Assembly (NCBI RefSeq): GCF_027579695.1
Contig: NC_083581.1
Location: forward strand, 61,268,200-61,332,199
Source of the DNA: Neoarius graeffei
Lineage: Eukaryota; Chordata; Actinopteri; Siluriformes; Ariidae
Direction: 5' to 3'
DNA length: 64,000 nt
Made by a program: the position numbers and the translations under genes. Under the pieces are notes generated by a model. The model was not told the origin of the DNA, ran no database searches, and saw only the letters and a program-made list of their open reading frames with translations. The first letter of the stretch is position 1; each line of letters opens with the position of its first letter. Below are positions 40,111 through 51,433 of this stretch, one piece after another.

Positions 40111-40183
40111 GATCCCCAGAGTGCAGCCGCCGCTGGACGAGCGACTCTTCTCCACACAGCCCGGCGTTGCTGCTGTCTACAGT
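40111..40183 (+). CDS. Second coding exon, candidate eIF4G-family
   Basis: The acceptor TTGCACCCCAG precedes GATCCCCAGAG and the donor is AGT|GTGAGT. It begins in the phase needed by exon 1 (CA|G) and reads IPRVQPPLDERLFSTQPGVA AVYS, open throughout. RVQPP...PG.A.VY is reminiscent of the region before the PABP-binding segment of eIF4G1/eIF4G3, where human proteins also have an RPG/VY motif. A second acceptor, GCTTCTCCAG at 40083, would add 27 nt in frame (VFLNALHPR). Later exons were not found in the window. The exon call is more secure than the gene name. Confidence 0.5.
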
Positions 40184-40543
40184 GTGAGTGACATGCTTCT
40201 CTTTTATCCTTATTCTTATCGTTACTCTTAAACATGGCTTATACTTCATCTGAAATGCATCTCCGAACCAGTGGGAAGGAACTAATCCAGGTCTGAAGCG
40301 GGGTATTTTTTTAAATTTATTTTTTTAAAACAGCAGTAGTGGAATTTTTAGCTGTTTGAAGGCTGCTCATTAAAGAGGAGCAGAGAAAACAGTGCACCTT
40401 GTTTCTAATTTGGTTGTGACGTGACTAAAGCTTAGGGTTGGGGAGAGGAGTGGTAGTGAGAAAGAGGGAAGGTGGCAAAGGCCTCGATTTCCTTTCAGCA
40501 CTTCTAAGAGTCAACCAAAGCAAACATGAGGACACAGCTGTCC
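40184..40543 (+). other. Intron, no feature recognised
   Basis: Unique sequence between the exon 2 donor and the hAT element. Confidence 0.4.
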
Positions 40544-40887
40544 ATCAAACATAGAGTGACCAGATTTTCCCGAGTCTAAAACCGGGACACTTTGCGCGTG
40601 ACCGTGATCCTCGTGCACGCACACGCGTTTTGATGTAAACGTGCGCCGGCTCAAACCATGGCTCAGACAGGTGCTTTTATCATTTTGTAGAAGCTCACTT
40701 TTATCAGCATTTCAGAGAATAATCAAGTATTTTCTTGTTATCTACATGTACTTCTGTCACAATTCAGTTAAAGTAAGAAAATCAGACAACAGACGTGATG
40801 ATAGGGAATAGGCCAGTAGCCTAAATTTCAACTGATTTATTTCACCTTCGTGAAAACGGCAAGAAAATGCATTGCTTGCATATTAAC

Positions 40888-42519
40888 TAGGGGTGCGACG
40901 CGATTAAAAATTTTAATCTAATTAATTAGAGCCTTTGAAATTAATTAATCGAAATTAATCGCATTTTAATCGCATAGAAATATCTGACTCGAGAACAGGT
41001 AGAAAGACATTTTTTCCACATGGATTTTGAATGACAATACATAAGCTTAAATCAACAAAATATATATATATTTTTTTTTTCAAAACCAAGATCAACAAGC
41101 CAGTGCAAATTCTGCCATAAAGTTCAGCATATTTAGGAAAGTTAATTTCAGAAATTCAGGTAGCTTTATAGGTAGATCTTCTGTAAACTATAACTGTTTT
41201 TTTTTTTTTGGGTAAAACGCAATACTTTCAAGTACATTCAGAACAAGGTAAACCCTGTTAAGGGGTGTTCACACGGCAACTTTTACTCCGGTGTAGCACC
41301 GGGGCTGCCCCGGTAGAGCGTTCACACGGTACAAAGTTATACCGGTGTCGCCCCTGAAAGCTGCTTAAACCGGTGCAAATCTAACCCTGCTCGGGAGGTG
41401 GTTTAAGAAATTTACTCCGGAGTAAATGCTAGTTTGCGGGGCAGCACCGATATAAAATGGGACGTCTGAACGCTACAGGGGTAGACTCGCTACGCGTGAG
41501 GAGAGTTGATTACATACGGGCATTGCATAATTTGCATCCTGGTATTTTGCGCTTCCAAAATGGCGAATATCAACAACAACAGAACTGCGTGTCTTCCAGT
41601 GTTGCCAGATTTGGCAGTTTTAAGTGCATTTTGACGGATTTGAACATATTTTGGGATGGAAAACGTCAGCAATATCTGGCAACACTGGTGTCTTCATCCA
41701 CGTTGTTTTCCCGGCGCTTGGTGATGCCATGACAACCGGGAAAAAGAAGTACAGTTTCACGCATGCGCATATTTCATTTCCGCATTATTACTATCGGAAA
41801 TGATAGTAATAATGATAGGAAATGATAGTAATAAAAGGAAATATCAAAACTTTATTACTATCAAAGGAAATGATAGTAATAAAGTTTTTGCTACTATAAC
41901 ACGGTCGCAGAAACTGCCGTGTGACCGCAAGTGGGGCTGCACCGGTGCTAACACGCTTCTCTCTAGTAAGCAGGGTTGTGACGTGTGAACGCTGCGCAAA
42001 ATTTACACCGGTGTAAGATATATCGCAACAAAATACATCGGTGCAGCATCGATGCAAATATGTGCCGTGTGAACACCCTATTAGAAAACATCTCTGTTGC
42101 CTCTGAGGCTTTAACACACTTTGTTGATTTATCAACAGTTGAAATGATTAAAAAAAAAATCAGAGAAATTAAATCAAATTCAGTCCAACTCTGAATAACA
42201 TTGGCCAAGACAAACAGTTCAACATAAAGTGATCCATTAAAAAAGTGCCATAAAGTTCTTCTTCTCCTGTTCTTTTTCTGTTTCCGTCTGGCTGTATTCC
42301 GTCACGCGTTAGTGCTGCCCCCACAGGTAAAATCCCAAACGACGACTTCTGAGTTTCCAGAAGGCTGTGTACACCATCAGACGTAATGCCACTCTCCACT
42401 GCTCTGATGCAGAAGGACGTGTCTGTTATAGTGTGCGATTAAAATGCATTATTTTTTTTAACGCGTTGATATTTGTGTGATTAATTAATCGAAATTAACG
42501 CGCTAATGTCCCAGCCCTA
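40888..42519. mobile_element. Nested non-autonomous hAT element
   Basis: The ends TAGGGGTGCGACGCG and GTCCCAGCCCTA are flanked by a perfect 8-bp ATATTAAC duplication (40880-40887 and 42520-42527). Subterminal ATTAATTAATCGAAATTAA words occur on both sides. No coding remnant was recognised. A Harbinger-like MITE is inside. Confidence 0.9.
41261..42080. mobile_element. Harbinger-like MITE (family H9) nested in a hAT
   Basis: The ends AGGGGTGTTCACACGGC and GCCGTGTGAACACCCTA are inverted, with TTA at 41258-41260 and 42081-42083. Internal repeats: CCGGTG words throughout, and GGAAATGATAGTAATA repeated with inversions at 41785-41885. Confidence 0.82.
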
Positions 42520-42700
42520 ATATTAACATCAACATTTTATGCGATTAACTTTTTTTTTTTTTTTAAACAATAGGCTATGCATTGTAACAGGAACGAGCGC
42601 ATGAGCCTAATCGTTGTCACCTCCGAACCTTTACCCAAAATGCCTCTGTTTAATCTTAACCAGTGGAGGCTATTAACATTTTTGAAAACGTGAACCCTGA

Positions 42701-43209
42701 AGGCCTCTGCATGCTCTTGCGACAAGGCTTTCGCAGATAGCTTTTCGCAGACAGTTGTAATTTATCGTTGAGCGGGGAGTAATAGGCGTGCGCGATGTTA
42801 TTCACCGCCACAACGCAAGGGGGCGCAAAGTCGCTAGGAGTAGTTGGTGGGCGTGGTTAGTGGAGTGTTTATCCTCCGGTTACTTATAATGACTAGAACT
42901 GGAGTCGTATAGATGTACGTACTTCCTCGATCAACCGCTCTTCGTGCTGCTCCATCTTCGCTCGTGTTTTTAAAAATGGCGGTTGTGAAAACAAAACAAA
43001 CCGGGAAAGTAGGGAAGCGGAAGTGCGTGTACAGCGGATGTAGAGTGGACCAATCAGAGCCCTCTTGTCTGCGACGCTGTCTGCGAGGCTTCTGCGGTGG
43101 TCACAATTTTTGGGAGGTGCGCGCAGAGCGTCTGCGAAGGTGGGGGGACTACGCAGACGCTATCTGCGATACCATCTGCGAGGACTGGGTTGTCAGCATA
43201 AATTGGCCT
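42701..43209 (-). mobile_element. Harbinger-like MITE with MADF exon, copy 3
   Basis: TGA at 42698-42700 and 43210-43212. It begins AGGCCTCTGCATGC. It is nearly identical to copy 2 apart from small deletions (for example CGCAAAGTCGCTAGG). Confidence 0.88.
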
Positions 43210-43354
43210 TGAGTTGACAACGGCATCAAACAAGTCAAGACAATCTGTGATACAGATGAAGGGCAACAAAAAATGTTTCAGAAACACAGCCACCCAACCC
43301 ACCCACCCGAAAGAAGATGCCATTTTATTGCATATATTTACATGATGAGTGAAT

Positions 43355-43640
43355 TTACTCCAGTAGCGCTTTATTGCCCGAGAGCCTGCTGTGAAACTGC
43401 GAGCAAGTATCGTCGAAATTGGCCCGGGTAACGAGCAAGGCTTTGAGAGTAGGCACGGTCATGCGATTCCTCTCGTCAGTCCAGGTGTTGCTCATGAATG
43501 AAACTATTCGCTCAACTGGAGCATTGGTCCCAGGTAGGCACATGGCAAACTGGCAAAGCTGGCTGACATTGCTGTAAGGAATCTCCCTACTCTTGAAGTG
43601 CGCGAACATCTCCGCCCAGCGCTCATCCGTTCGGCATTGT
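43355..43640 (-). pseudogene. hAT transposase C-terminal dimerisation domain
   Basis: The minus-strand frame contains RWAEMFAHFKSREIPYSNVS, CLPGTNAPVERIVSFMSNTW, TDERNRMTVPTLKALLVTRA NF and ends LSGNKALLE then stop. N-A-P-V-E-R followed by F-S-x-M and T-D-E-R-N-R-M is the signature of the hAT dimerisation region. The upstream RNase H-like domain has been lost or replaced by nested elements, so this is a relic. Confidence 0.8.
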
Positions 43641-43933
43641 CGCGTAGTAGTTGACAGCCGCTAGCGAAAAAAACGTTATAACGCGGCCTCTATATTGCAC
43701 CATTGTACAAATAGATGCATTGTAAGGTTGACTGCGCACACACGCACATTGATGCTGAATTGCTAGAAGCTTTGACTTCTTGTTAGCTATATATGATCGC
43801 TGTAACCGGGACAGTTTGGTGTAAACCGGGACATTTCGCTGTCCCGACGGACCTTTGTCGGGACTGGGGACACGCAGCTCAAAATCGGGACTGTCCTGGT
43901 CAAACCGGGACGTCTGGTCACGTTAATCAAACA

Positions 43934-45005
43934 GCGAGGCCTGATATCAGAAAGCGCACGTTTTATCGTCGTCCACTCAAGTAACATGGCAGAACTTTGA
44001 GCCTCACCTCAGGACGGTTGTAGAGAATAATGGGAAACGTTAATCTTTTAGACTCGATGCATATGAACATTTCTCAGAGCTTGATTAAAATGAAATCCTT
44101 GTATGACTCGTCTCCAGCTGGTCCCCTTAAACATGTGGAAAAGACTTGGTAAGCTTAGATTTATCTCGGTTATATTGCGAAATGTTTTAATTGAGTTTTT
44201 AATTCAGCCATATGACTTTTAATTATGCTTTTCCTTTGTGGTGACCCGTGATGCTGTAACCGCATTTTTCACAATTTTTCTAAGGTACAGAATAACAAAA
44301 GAGCACTGGGTGTTAAACCTGCAAAGCACTGAAGCCTCATAAACTGTTGTTTAATGGTCCGTTGCACAGCGAGTGTCTCCCTCTGCACCCTGCGCATTCA
44401 TGCGCTGCTAGACATGCCCTGTTTTTTTAGTTAAATAACGGTGCAGTTTGGGGAAATTCATTTTTGCTCTAACCTTCTCGGAGATAATGTAACGTTGATG
44501 TTCAGGCAACAGCAACTTGCCTCCTGCGTCCTGTTTGTTTCGCACTTTTATGGCTTAAACCCAGTGATTTCAGAACGTGTTAATTGAAAGTATGTTTGAA
44601 TTTTTTTTTTTAACTCGTTTGTTTTATGTACTTTATTTTTTATGAAGAGTTTTGTATTCATGAAAACGAGGACATTGCGCTCTAACAAAATTTGTTTTCC
44701 CATATTGATTTACGTCGGGCCAAAGTGTCATTTTATCATCAAGTATCACAATATTACAGTGTATAGACGCCAGCATCAGTGTGAGCGTAGACATCAATTT
44801 CTGAAACTCATTTCGAGTAGAGAGAGGGGTGCCTTTATTCCCGCTCGCGTCAGCTCCTGAAGGAATTCTGACCAATTCCACCCGCTGCTGTAGAAAGGTT
44901 GATTACTCCTGCCCAGTTATTCAGAAAATTAGACTAATCCCACCTGCTTGTTCATGAAGTTTGAATAATCCTGACTAATTCTACCCACTCCTTCAGAACC
45001 AACTC
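43934..45005 (+). other. Intronic sequence, no gene recognised
   Basis: No recognised repeat until the hAT at 45014. The frames at 44633-44881 on both strands lack domain features. Confidence 0.4.
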
Positions 45006-45061
45006 CTCCTGCTTAGGGTGGTCCCCAAATTTTTTTTTTTTAGGATTTTGTTACGGCCACC

Positions 45062-45099
<38 letters not shown>

Positions 45100-45377
45100 T
45101 TGCCTAAAAGAAGTTATTGTGCGAAATTTGGTTAAGATTGAACAATGTTTAGAGGTGCCACAAAGCCATTAAAGTTTTCACTCAAGACACAATATAAAAT
45201 GTGACTGTTTCATATTAATACAAACAATACAGTAATATAACTTCCTGTGTTCAAAGTACCAATAGCTATTACTTGTCTGTGATTTTCTAAACCCGTCGGT
45301 ATTATGGTATCTTGTGGAGATAAAAGAACACACTAAGGCCCTGTTTACATTATTTCGAATCAGCGGATCATCAGATT

Positions 45378-45753
45378 CGTCTCATCTCATTATCTCTAGC
45401 TGCTTTATCCTGTTCTACAGGGTCGCAGGCAAGCTGGAGCCTATCCCAGCTGACTACGGGCGAAAGGCGGGGTACACCCTGGACAAGTCGCCAGGTCATC
45501 ACAGGGCTGACACATAGACACAGACAACCATTCACACTCACATTCACACCTACGGTCAATTTAGAGTCACCAGTTAACCTAACCTGCATGTCTTTGGACT
45601 GTGGGGGAAACCGGAGCACCCGGAGGAAACCCACGCGGACACGGGGAGAACATGCAAACTCCACACAGAAAGGCCCTCGTCGGCCACGGGGCTCGAACCC
45701 GTACCTTCTTGCTGTGAGGCGACAGCGCTAACCACTACACCACCGTGCCGCCC
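45378..45753 (-). mobile_element. Full-length mermaid-type SINE nested in H1
   Basis: Perfect 13-bp duplication GGATCATCAGATT at 45365-45377 and 45754-45766. The body is nearly identical to the SINEs at 3972-4346 and 32470-32852, so it is recent. Confidence 0.94.
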
Positions 45754-47388
45754 GGATCATCAGATTAACGTTTTTAAAACGATTCGCGTACACACACACA
45801 ATTTCTGTGCCCGCAACAAAACCGTTCCCCGTCCACACAGCAACGCCAATACATGGATATGCTAATCACATGACTAATTAGACGGCACGTCACATGATCC
45901 CAGTGCATATCGGGCATGCGCAAGTCACTCACCACTTGCAAGTGGAAGGATGTCGTTGTAAAAAATGAAGTATGCCAGTCTGTTATCGGCGGTACTGGTA
46001 CTACAATGACGCCTTTTTTACACCGTGTATGGCCTTCGTGTTTATGCTAGAAGGATCTAACAGTGTTCGGTACACTCTTCACCTCGCAGAACGGCCGTTT
46101 TTTGCGATTACAACAAGACTATTTAGTGCTACGGTAACCAACACACTTCCTGTATTGCTCATTCACTTAATGACTTCCTCAACACACTTCCTGTATTGCT
46201 CATTCACATGACCAACGTGATATGACCAACGCCAGCGAATCAGGAAGGTGGATGTCACAGTGACGTTGTCCAATGACGACGTCAGCTAGAGCTCAGCACT
46301 GCATATCCTCGTTCCTCAATGTTTACACAGCATCGGATCAGATATGTACTGGGTTGAATACGTGGGCCCTGGCAGATTCAAACCGTTCTGCCTGTGGAGT
46401 TGTTTTCCGGCGTTTTAATGTGCACGGACAGTGCATCCGCGACGAAAACGATACGGATACTAGGGCTGGGTATCACCAGATACCTCACGATACGATACTA
46501 TGGTGATATTTTGCCCACGATAACGATAATATCACGGTACAGCGATTCAGCGATAATCGATATATTGCAAGAAATTTCAACCACATCACGATATCTGCAT
46601 CACTGAAGAAAATCAGAATTTATTGACCACTGTAAAATTACATTTCACGTACATAACTACACACTCTTGCCAGACACACATTTATGTCTATTCCACTGCT
46701 GGCAAAACCAAGAGTTGCTTCACTACAACATACAGAAAATTCCCATTTCTGTGCTAGTATTCTCAACTTTTCTGTAAGCATGGACACATCAGTGCTGCTT
46801 AACAAGCAGAATCAAATTGTTTTATGAAAACTTAAAACTTGCACTGCAGACTGCACATACATTTCAGTGCTAACACTAATATCAATTTGTTCTTTGTAAA
46901 CTTGAGAACATAGACCTGAGAATATTTAACTTGTGCTTAGTACTTGTGTAAAGTTTAATCCAAACCTGTACTGTGAGCACACATTTCAAAACTGCATGCT
47001 GTTCTTCAAGAAGAGCAACTGGTCAGCATGCTCAGAGGTGAGACAGCTCCTCTGAGAGCTGATTGTCACCTGCAGTAGAAATTGAATATCTAATTGGAGC
47101 GAAACAGGTTTTGCGAAGTGCGTACTCTTTGTCCAGCTCACTTTTTTTTTTCTTTCTCTCCTTTCCTTTGGAATCCAAAGTGCCTCCAAACATCTGCCTT
47201 AAAGTTCGGCGGCGTCTCTAGGTTTACGTTAACAGCCATGCTTGCTTGGTTTTTTTTCCTCACTGCAACCGCCGGGAAAAAAAGAGAAGATGAAGAGTAC
47301 CTTGCAGTGAGGTAGTGGCACAGCGACACCTTGCGGAGCGGAGGTGCGGAAGTCGTACTGGATTTACAACCCGTCTGAAACATGATTT

Positions 47389-47765
47389 CTCATCTCATCT
47401 CATTATCTCTAGCCGCTTTATCCTTCTACAGGGTCGCAGGCAAGCTGGAGCCTATCCCAGCTGACTATGGGCGAAAGGCGGGGTACACCCTGGACAAGTC
47501 GCCAGGTCATCACAGGGCTGACACATAGACACAGACAACCATTCACACTCACACTCACACCTACGGTCAATTTAGAGTCACCAGTTAACCTAACCTGCAT
47601 GTCTTTGGACTGTGGGGGAAACCGGAGCACCCGGAGGAAACCCACGCGGACACGGGGAGAACATGCAAACTCCACACAGAAAGGCCCTCGCCGGCCCCGG
47701 GGCTTGAACCCAGGACCTTCTTGCTGTGAGGCGACAGCGCTAACCACTACACCACCGTGCCGCCC
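47389..47765 (-). mobile_element. Full-length mermaid-type SINE, innermost level
   Basis: Perfect 12-bp duplication GAAACATGATTT at 47377-47388 and 47766-47777. Confidence 0.94.
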
Positions 47766-47837
47766 GAAACATGATTTATTATTTGAAAAAATATCGATAT
47801 TCAAATTTTGAGTATCGATATTGAATCGGAAGACAAA

Positions 47838-48625
47838 GGCCCAATCCCAATTCTAATTTCTACCCCTTCCCCTCCCCCTTCCCCTTGAAACTGAGCTACA
47901 AGGGATAGGGCTTGAAATTCAACCCCTGCGTATTGGGATAGCCCTTCAACGATCGCATACGTCATCGCGTACCTCCGTCAGCGTTTACGTTAGCAAAACG
48001 CGACCAAATGCGTCATTGGCTGCGACCAGCCGCTACAGTCAGAGCCAGAACAGAAATCTCTGCTGGCAGGGTGTGATTTGTTAACTAACACCATTGAATG
48101 GGATATCTTTGGCGCTTCGTGCACCACATCCGACAGAATGAGGTGTCAGAACACTCATGTAAACGATAAAAGCGAGAATAACAGAACAAAACGTACGCAG
48201 TCAAGCAACCGAAAACAATACTCACTCCCAAAGCTTTTTAGCAGCAGCTTGGATTTCAGAAATCGCTGCTCATTCTCAGCTCGAAAGCGAATCAAGCGGC
48301 GTGTTTCCTCTGGATAACAACTTAAAACACGTAAATAATGGAGAAAATACATTTATGACAATCTTTCGCCGCGGGAACCGCCATCTTTCTGAAATCCGCA
48401 TGAAATCTCGCTGAAATCCACATGGCATTGTGGGAAATCACTCAAACCCCTTCGTTCGGAGTCAGCTCCAGGAAAATCTCCGTTTGGAGGGGTACAGAAG
48501 CCCTACCCCTTCCCCTACCCCTCCGCGTTAACTGGGATTGGGATACCCCTACCCCTTCACGTGAACGCGCAAAATGGAGGGGAAGGGCCAAGGGGTTGGT
48601 CCAAGGGGTGAAATGGGATTCGGCC
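47838..48625 (-). mobile_element. H6 MITE (GGCCSAATCCCA ends), copy 1
   Basis: The ends GGCCCAATCCCAATTC and GAAATGGGATTCGGCC are inverted, with AAA at 47835-47837 and 48626-48628. The interior keeps a candidate coding exon (see copy 2). It is nearly identical to copies 2 and 3. Confidence 0.88.
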
Positions 48626-49283
48626 AAAGTATCGCAATATATCGCCGTATCGATATTTTTGCCCACCCCTAACGGATACGGTCTAATGTAAACACCACCT
48701 CAGGACTTCCCTAGCAGAAGGAAGCTTTCTCCCAGACAGTTCCTTGGAAGTGGGACCAATTAACCAAACGTAATTGTCCTTTCTGGTTTTGTGCTTTGCA
48801 CCACCGGTACTACTTGTGTTACTGTTGCTAGCCATCTGAAAAACATAGAAAGAAAAACATTCACAACTTCATCAGCATATTACGATCAGTGCTCATTGTT
48901 TAAGAACCCCTTAGTGCATGAAAGTTAACCTTCTATCAGTCTATAAACTCTTCCTGCCTCTTCTTTTTCATAGAAGTGGCATATTCCCTCTACAACTGTG
49001 ACTTTTTGGGGGTTTGAGATCTTCTCTGCAACAGTCTACGCACCAACTAATGTTAACGGCTTAACCCGATTTGCAACCTCGTGTGGCACCTCTAAATATT
49101 AACCAATTTTTTTGAAATTTTGCTTGTTGCTTTCTTTTAGCCTATGTAAAAAAATGGTAGGGTGGTCGGAATGTTTTGGTAAAAAAAAAAATTTTCCCAT
49201 ACATTTCGGGACCACCCTACTCCTGCTCCATCAGAAAGGTTGTCCAATCCCACCTGCACCTGCGGAAAGTAAATAGTATATAG

Positions 49284-50445
49284 TAGAGGTCTGCGCGGGT
49301 CGGATTTTTCAGTCCCGCTCCCGCCCGCGCCCGCATTGTGCAGTCCCACTCCCGCCCACGCCCGCAAAGAATTATGATTTTCAGTCCCGCTCCCGCCCGC
49401 GCCTGCCATATTTTGTCCCGCTCCCGCCCGCAAATCCCGCATGATGCAGACGTTCATGTTATTTCTCAGGAAAGTTCTTGTCTTGACACAGCGTGATGGT
49501 GCCCCGCCCCCTACTTTGAGTGGATTTGAGCATAAATATCTACAGCTCACGTTTGTTATTGTTTATCTTGTTTCTGAATTCAGCATGTAGTATTTCTAAT
49601 AATAATAATAACTAGTGCTGTCAAACGATTAAAATATTTAATCGCAAATCGCACATTATCACATGAGAAACCATTGTAATTCTCTGATCAGCATAAAGTG
49701 AATGGGCTTGCTTTGTACCAATGGTGGTTTATTTATTTATTTATTTATTTATTTATTTTAATTGCAAAGCAGACCTAGTAAAAGAAGTGAATTGATTTCC
49801 TGCTTGAGTTAGTCTACAACTCTAATCAGAGAGACATGTTACACAGTGACGGTAGGCTTGACTCAATGCTATCCCAGAAATCCTTCCTGTAATATGCAAA
49901 TTTGGCCGCCTCTGATTGGACAGCCAAATTTGCATATTACAGGAAGGATTTCTGGGATAGCATTGAGTCAAGCCTACCGTCACTGTGTAACCTGTCTCTC
50001 TGGTTAAAGTTGTAGACTAACGCAACAAGTAAATCAATTCACTCATGGTTCTCTTGCTAGCAGGGTGTGAACTGCGAGTCATTAGAGTGATCAATGGCAA
50101 GTTTAAAATGCCATTTCTCACTCAATCTGACTTTCTCTGCAAATTTAGGCATCTTAAAATGTTTTTATTAATGCCAAATAAAATATCCAGCACAAATTCT
50201 ATATGATAGACATAAATTAATAATTTTATAAATTTTATTTCAAGCACGTCTTTAGTTAGCGGGACTGCAGCTTATCACCGCTCCCGCCCGCACCGCATAT
50301 GTGCGCTCCCGCCCGTGCGCGCATATGTGCACTTCCGGTCCCGCCCGCGCATATGTGCACTTCCGGTCCCGCCCGCAATGAGCTTTCAAAATTTGTCCCG
50401 CACCGCACTGCTTTGCGGCGGGTCCCGCGGGAGTACAGGGCTCTA
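49284..50445. mobile_element. hAT element with CCCGC-rich ends and nested fold-back
   Basis: The ends TAGAGGTCTGCGCGGG and GTACAGGGCTCTA are flanked by a perfect 8-bp GTATATAG duplication (49276-49283 and 50446-50453). The terminal 150-200 bp on both sides are built from TCCCGCTCCCGCCCGC-type repeats. A half hAT like that at 8866-9400 begins at about 49614, and a fold-back lies at 49787-50042. Confidence 0.9.
49787..50042. repeat. 120-bp-arm inverted repeat with 16-nt loop
   Basis: The arms 49787-49906 and 49923-50042 are complementary. The inner about 68 bp (TTACACAGTGACGGTAGGCT to AATTTGGC) is perfect; the outer part has about a dozen mismatches. The loop is CGCCTCTGATTGGACA. A transcript would fold into a long stable hairpin. 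Confidence 0.95.
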
Positions 50446-50453
50446 GTATATAG

Positions 50454-51282
50454 CATACTAAATAATATGTCAGAATTGTACAGTACTGCGTATTGTTCAG
50501 GCCTCAACATTAACTTTTGACACCTTAAATGGCCTCAAATTTTTGCGTATAAGGGGTATAATTGAGTTATTTAGACGAAAGTACATTTTAAAAAAAAATT
50601 ATTTTTGAAAACGTTTATTTCTGCAACAGAAGAACAAAATAAGCCCTGAAAACATGAAACGTAAATCAATATCATATATGTAAGACTTGCGTATGGTACT
50701 AGTACGTAATACGTCTTTTTATATAGAGTTTAGGACACAAAGCGCACTTTGTTTTGCCGATAACAATGACTAGCAATAGCGCAAAGATGAATTATAAAGC
50801 TCAAAACATTATTAAACAGGAGTCTGTACTACAATGCTGTCTTATCATTCAGTTTGCCATTGCATTTAGGAGGAACTTAAACAACTTGTCGTCCTCATTT
50901 ACTGTCGAGGGTGTGGTTTACTATTTGAGACACAAAAGCATGTCTTTCCGTTCATTGAACGTATTTACCACTAGCTTTTTTTTTTTTACATGTGGATGTC
51001 CTGAAGTCAACCCGGGAAAACGTAGAGGGCACCAGCGACCACTCGTAGTGATGAAAAGCACAAATGCTCACGCAAGCCAATCAGAATCACCGTTACAAAT
51101 CGGGAAGAAAAAAACAAAATGGCGATCACAGGGGAGGCGAGGATGCTGGTTAATACGTCTTGGTTTTTTATAACGTACTCGCTCAAATCAGTTTGTTTAA
51201 ACAAATTTGTGTTTTGTAACCCAGCTTTTAAATCAGTTTAGCTTATTTGTCGCATCATGCTGCTTATGTGAATGAGTAGTAT
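50454..51282 (+). other. Intron; solo end of a CAGG-type element
   Basis: CAGGCCTCAACATTAACTTT at 50498 resembles the inverted end of the element at 60564-62064 (CAGGGCTCTACATTAACTTT on its minus strand), but the other end was not found here. No gene is seen. Confidence 0.4.
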
Positions 51283-51433
51283 CAGGTTGGCCGCGGGTCC
51301 TTAAAAAGTCTTAAATTTAATTTTCCTAAAATAAGAACATTAAAAAGTCTTAAATTGTCTTAAATTTCAAACCCCGTGGTCTTAAATTTTCAATCTTAAA
51401 TTTATGGAGATTTTACTCAGTCATATCGTTAAA

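Larger units (their letters stand above)
40552..43925 (-). mobile_element. hAT element with dimerisation-domain remnant and nested insertions
   Basis: The ends TAGAGTGACCAGATTTTCCC and GGGACGTCTGGTCACGTTA are flanked by a perfect 8-bp ATCAAACA duplication (40544-40551 and 43926-43933). ACCGGGACA words repeat in the subterminal regions. It contains a smaller hAT (40888-42519), a MADF MITE (42701-43209) and a transposase C-terminus (43355-43640). Confidence 0.92.
46461..48671. mobile_element. hAT element nested in the H1 copy
   Basis: The ends TAGGGCTGGGTATCACC and TTTTTGCCCACCCCTA are flanked by a perfect 8-bp ACGGATAC duplication (46453-46460 and 48672-48679). Subterminal regions repeat ATATCG/CGATAT words. 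It holds a SINE and an H6 MITE and has no transposase. Confidence 0.93.
45337..48699. mobile_element. Harbinger-like H1 copy nested in a hAT
   Basis: The ends GGCCCTGTTTACATTA and GGTCTAATGTAAACACCACC match the H1 family of 967-1688, and inner blocks such as TGCATATCGGGCATGCGC are shared. The flanking TAA (45334-45336) and TCA (48700-48702) differ by one base. It contains a SINE and a second hAT. Confidence 0.85.
45014..49219. mobile_element. hAT element, outer shell of a four-level nest
   Basis: The ends TAGGGTGGTCCCC and GGGACCACCCTA are flanked by a perfect 8-bp CTCCTGCT duplication (45006-45013 and 49220-49227). Poly-T/poly-A tracts lie just inside both ends. Its own sequence is about 0.8 kb; the rest is a Harbinger H1 copy and later insertions. 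Confidence 0.93.

Noticed and set aside
48422-48691. Frame MALWEITQTPSFGVSSRKIS repeated at 48422, 51413 and 56102
   Set aside because: It reads the terminal GGGGTAGGGG-rich part of the H6 MITE antisense to the candidate exon. Conservation reflects the recent spread of the MITE, not protein function.
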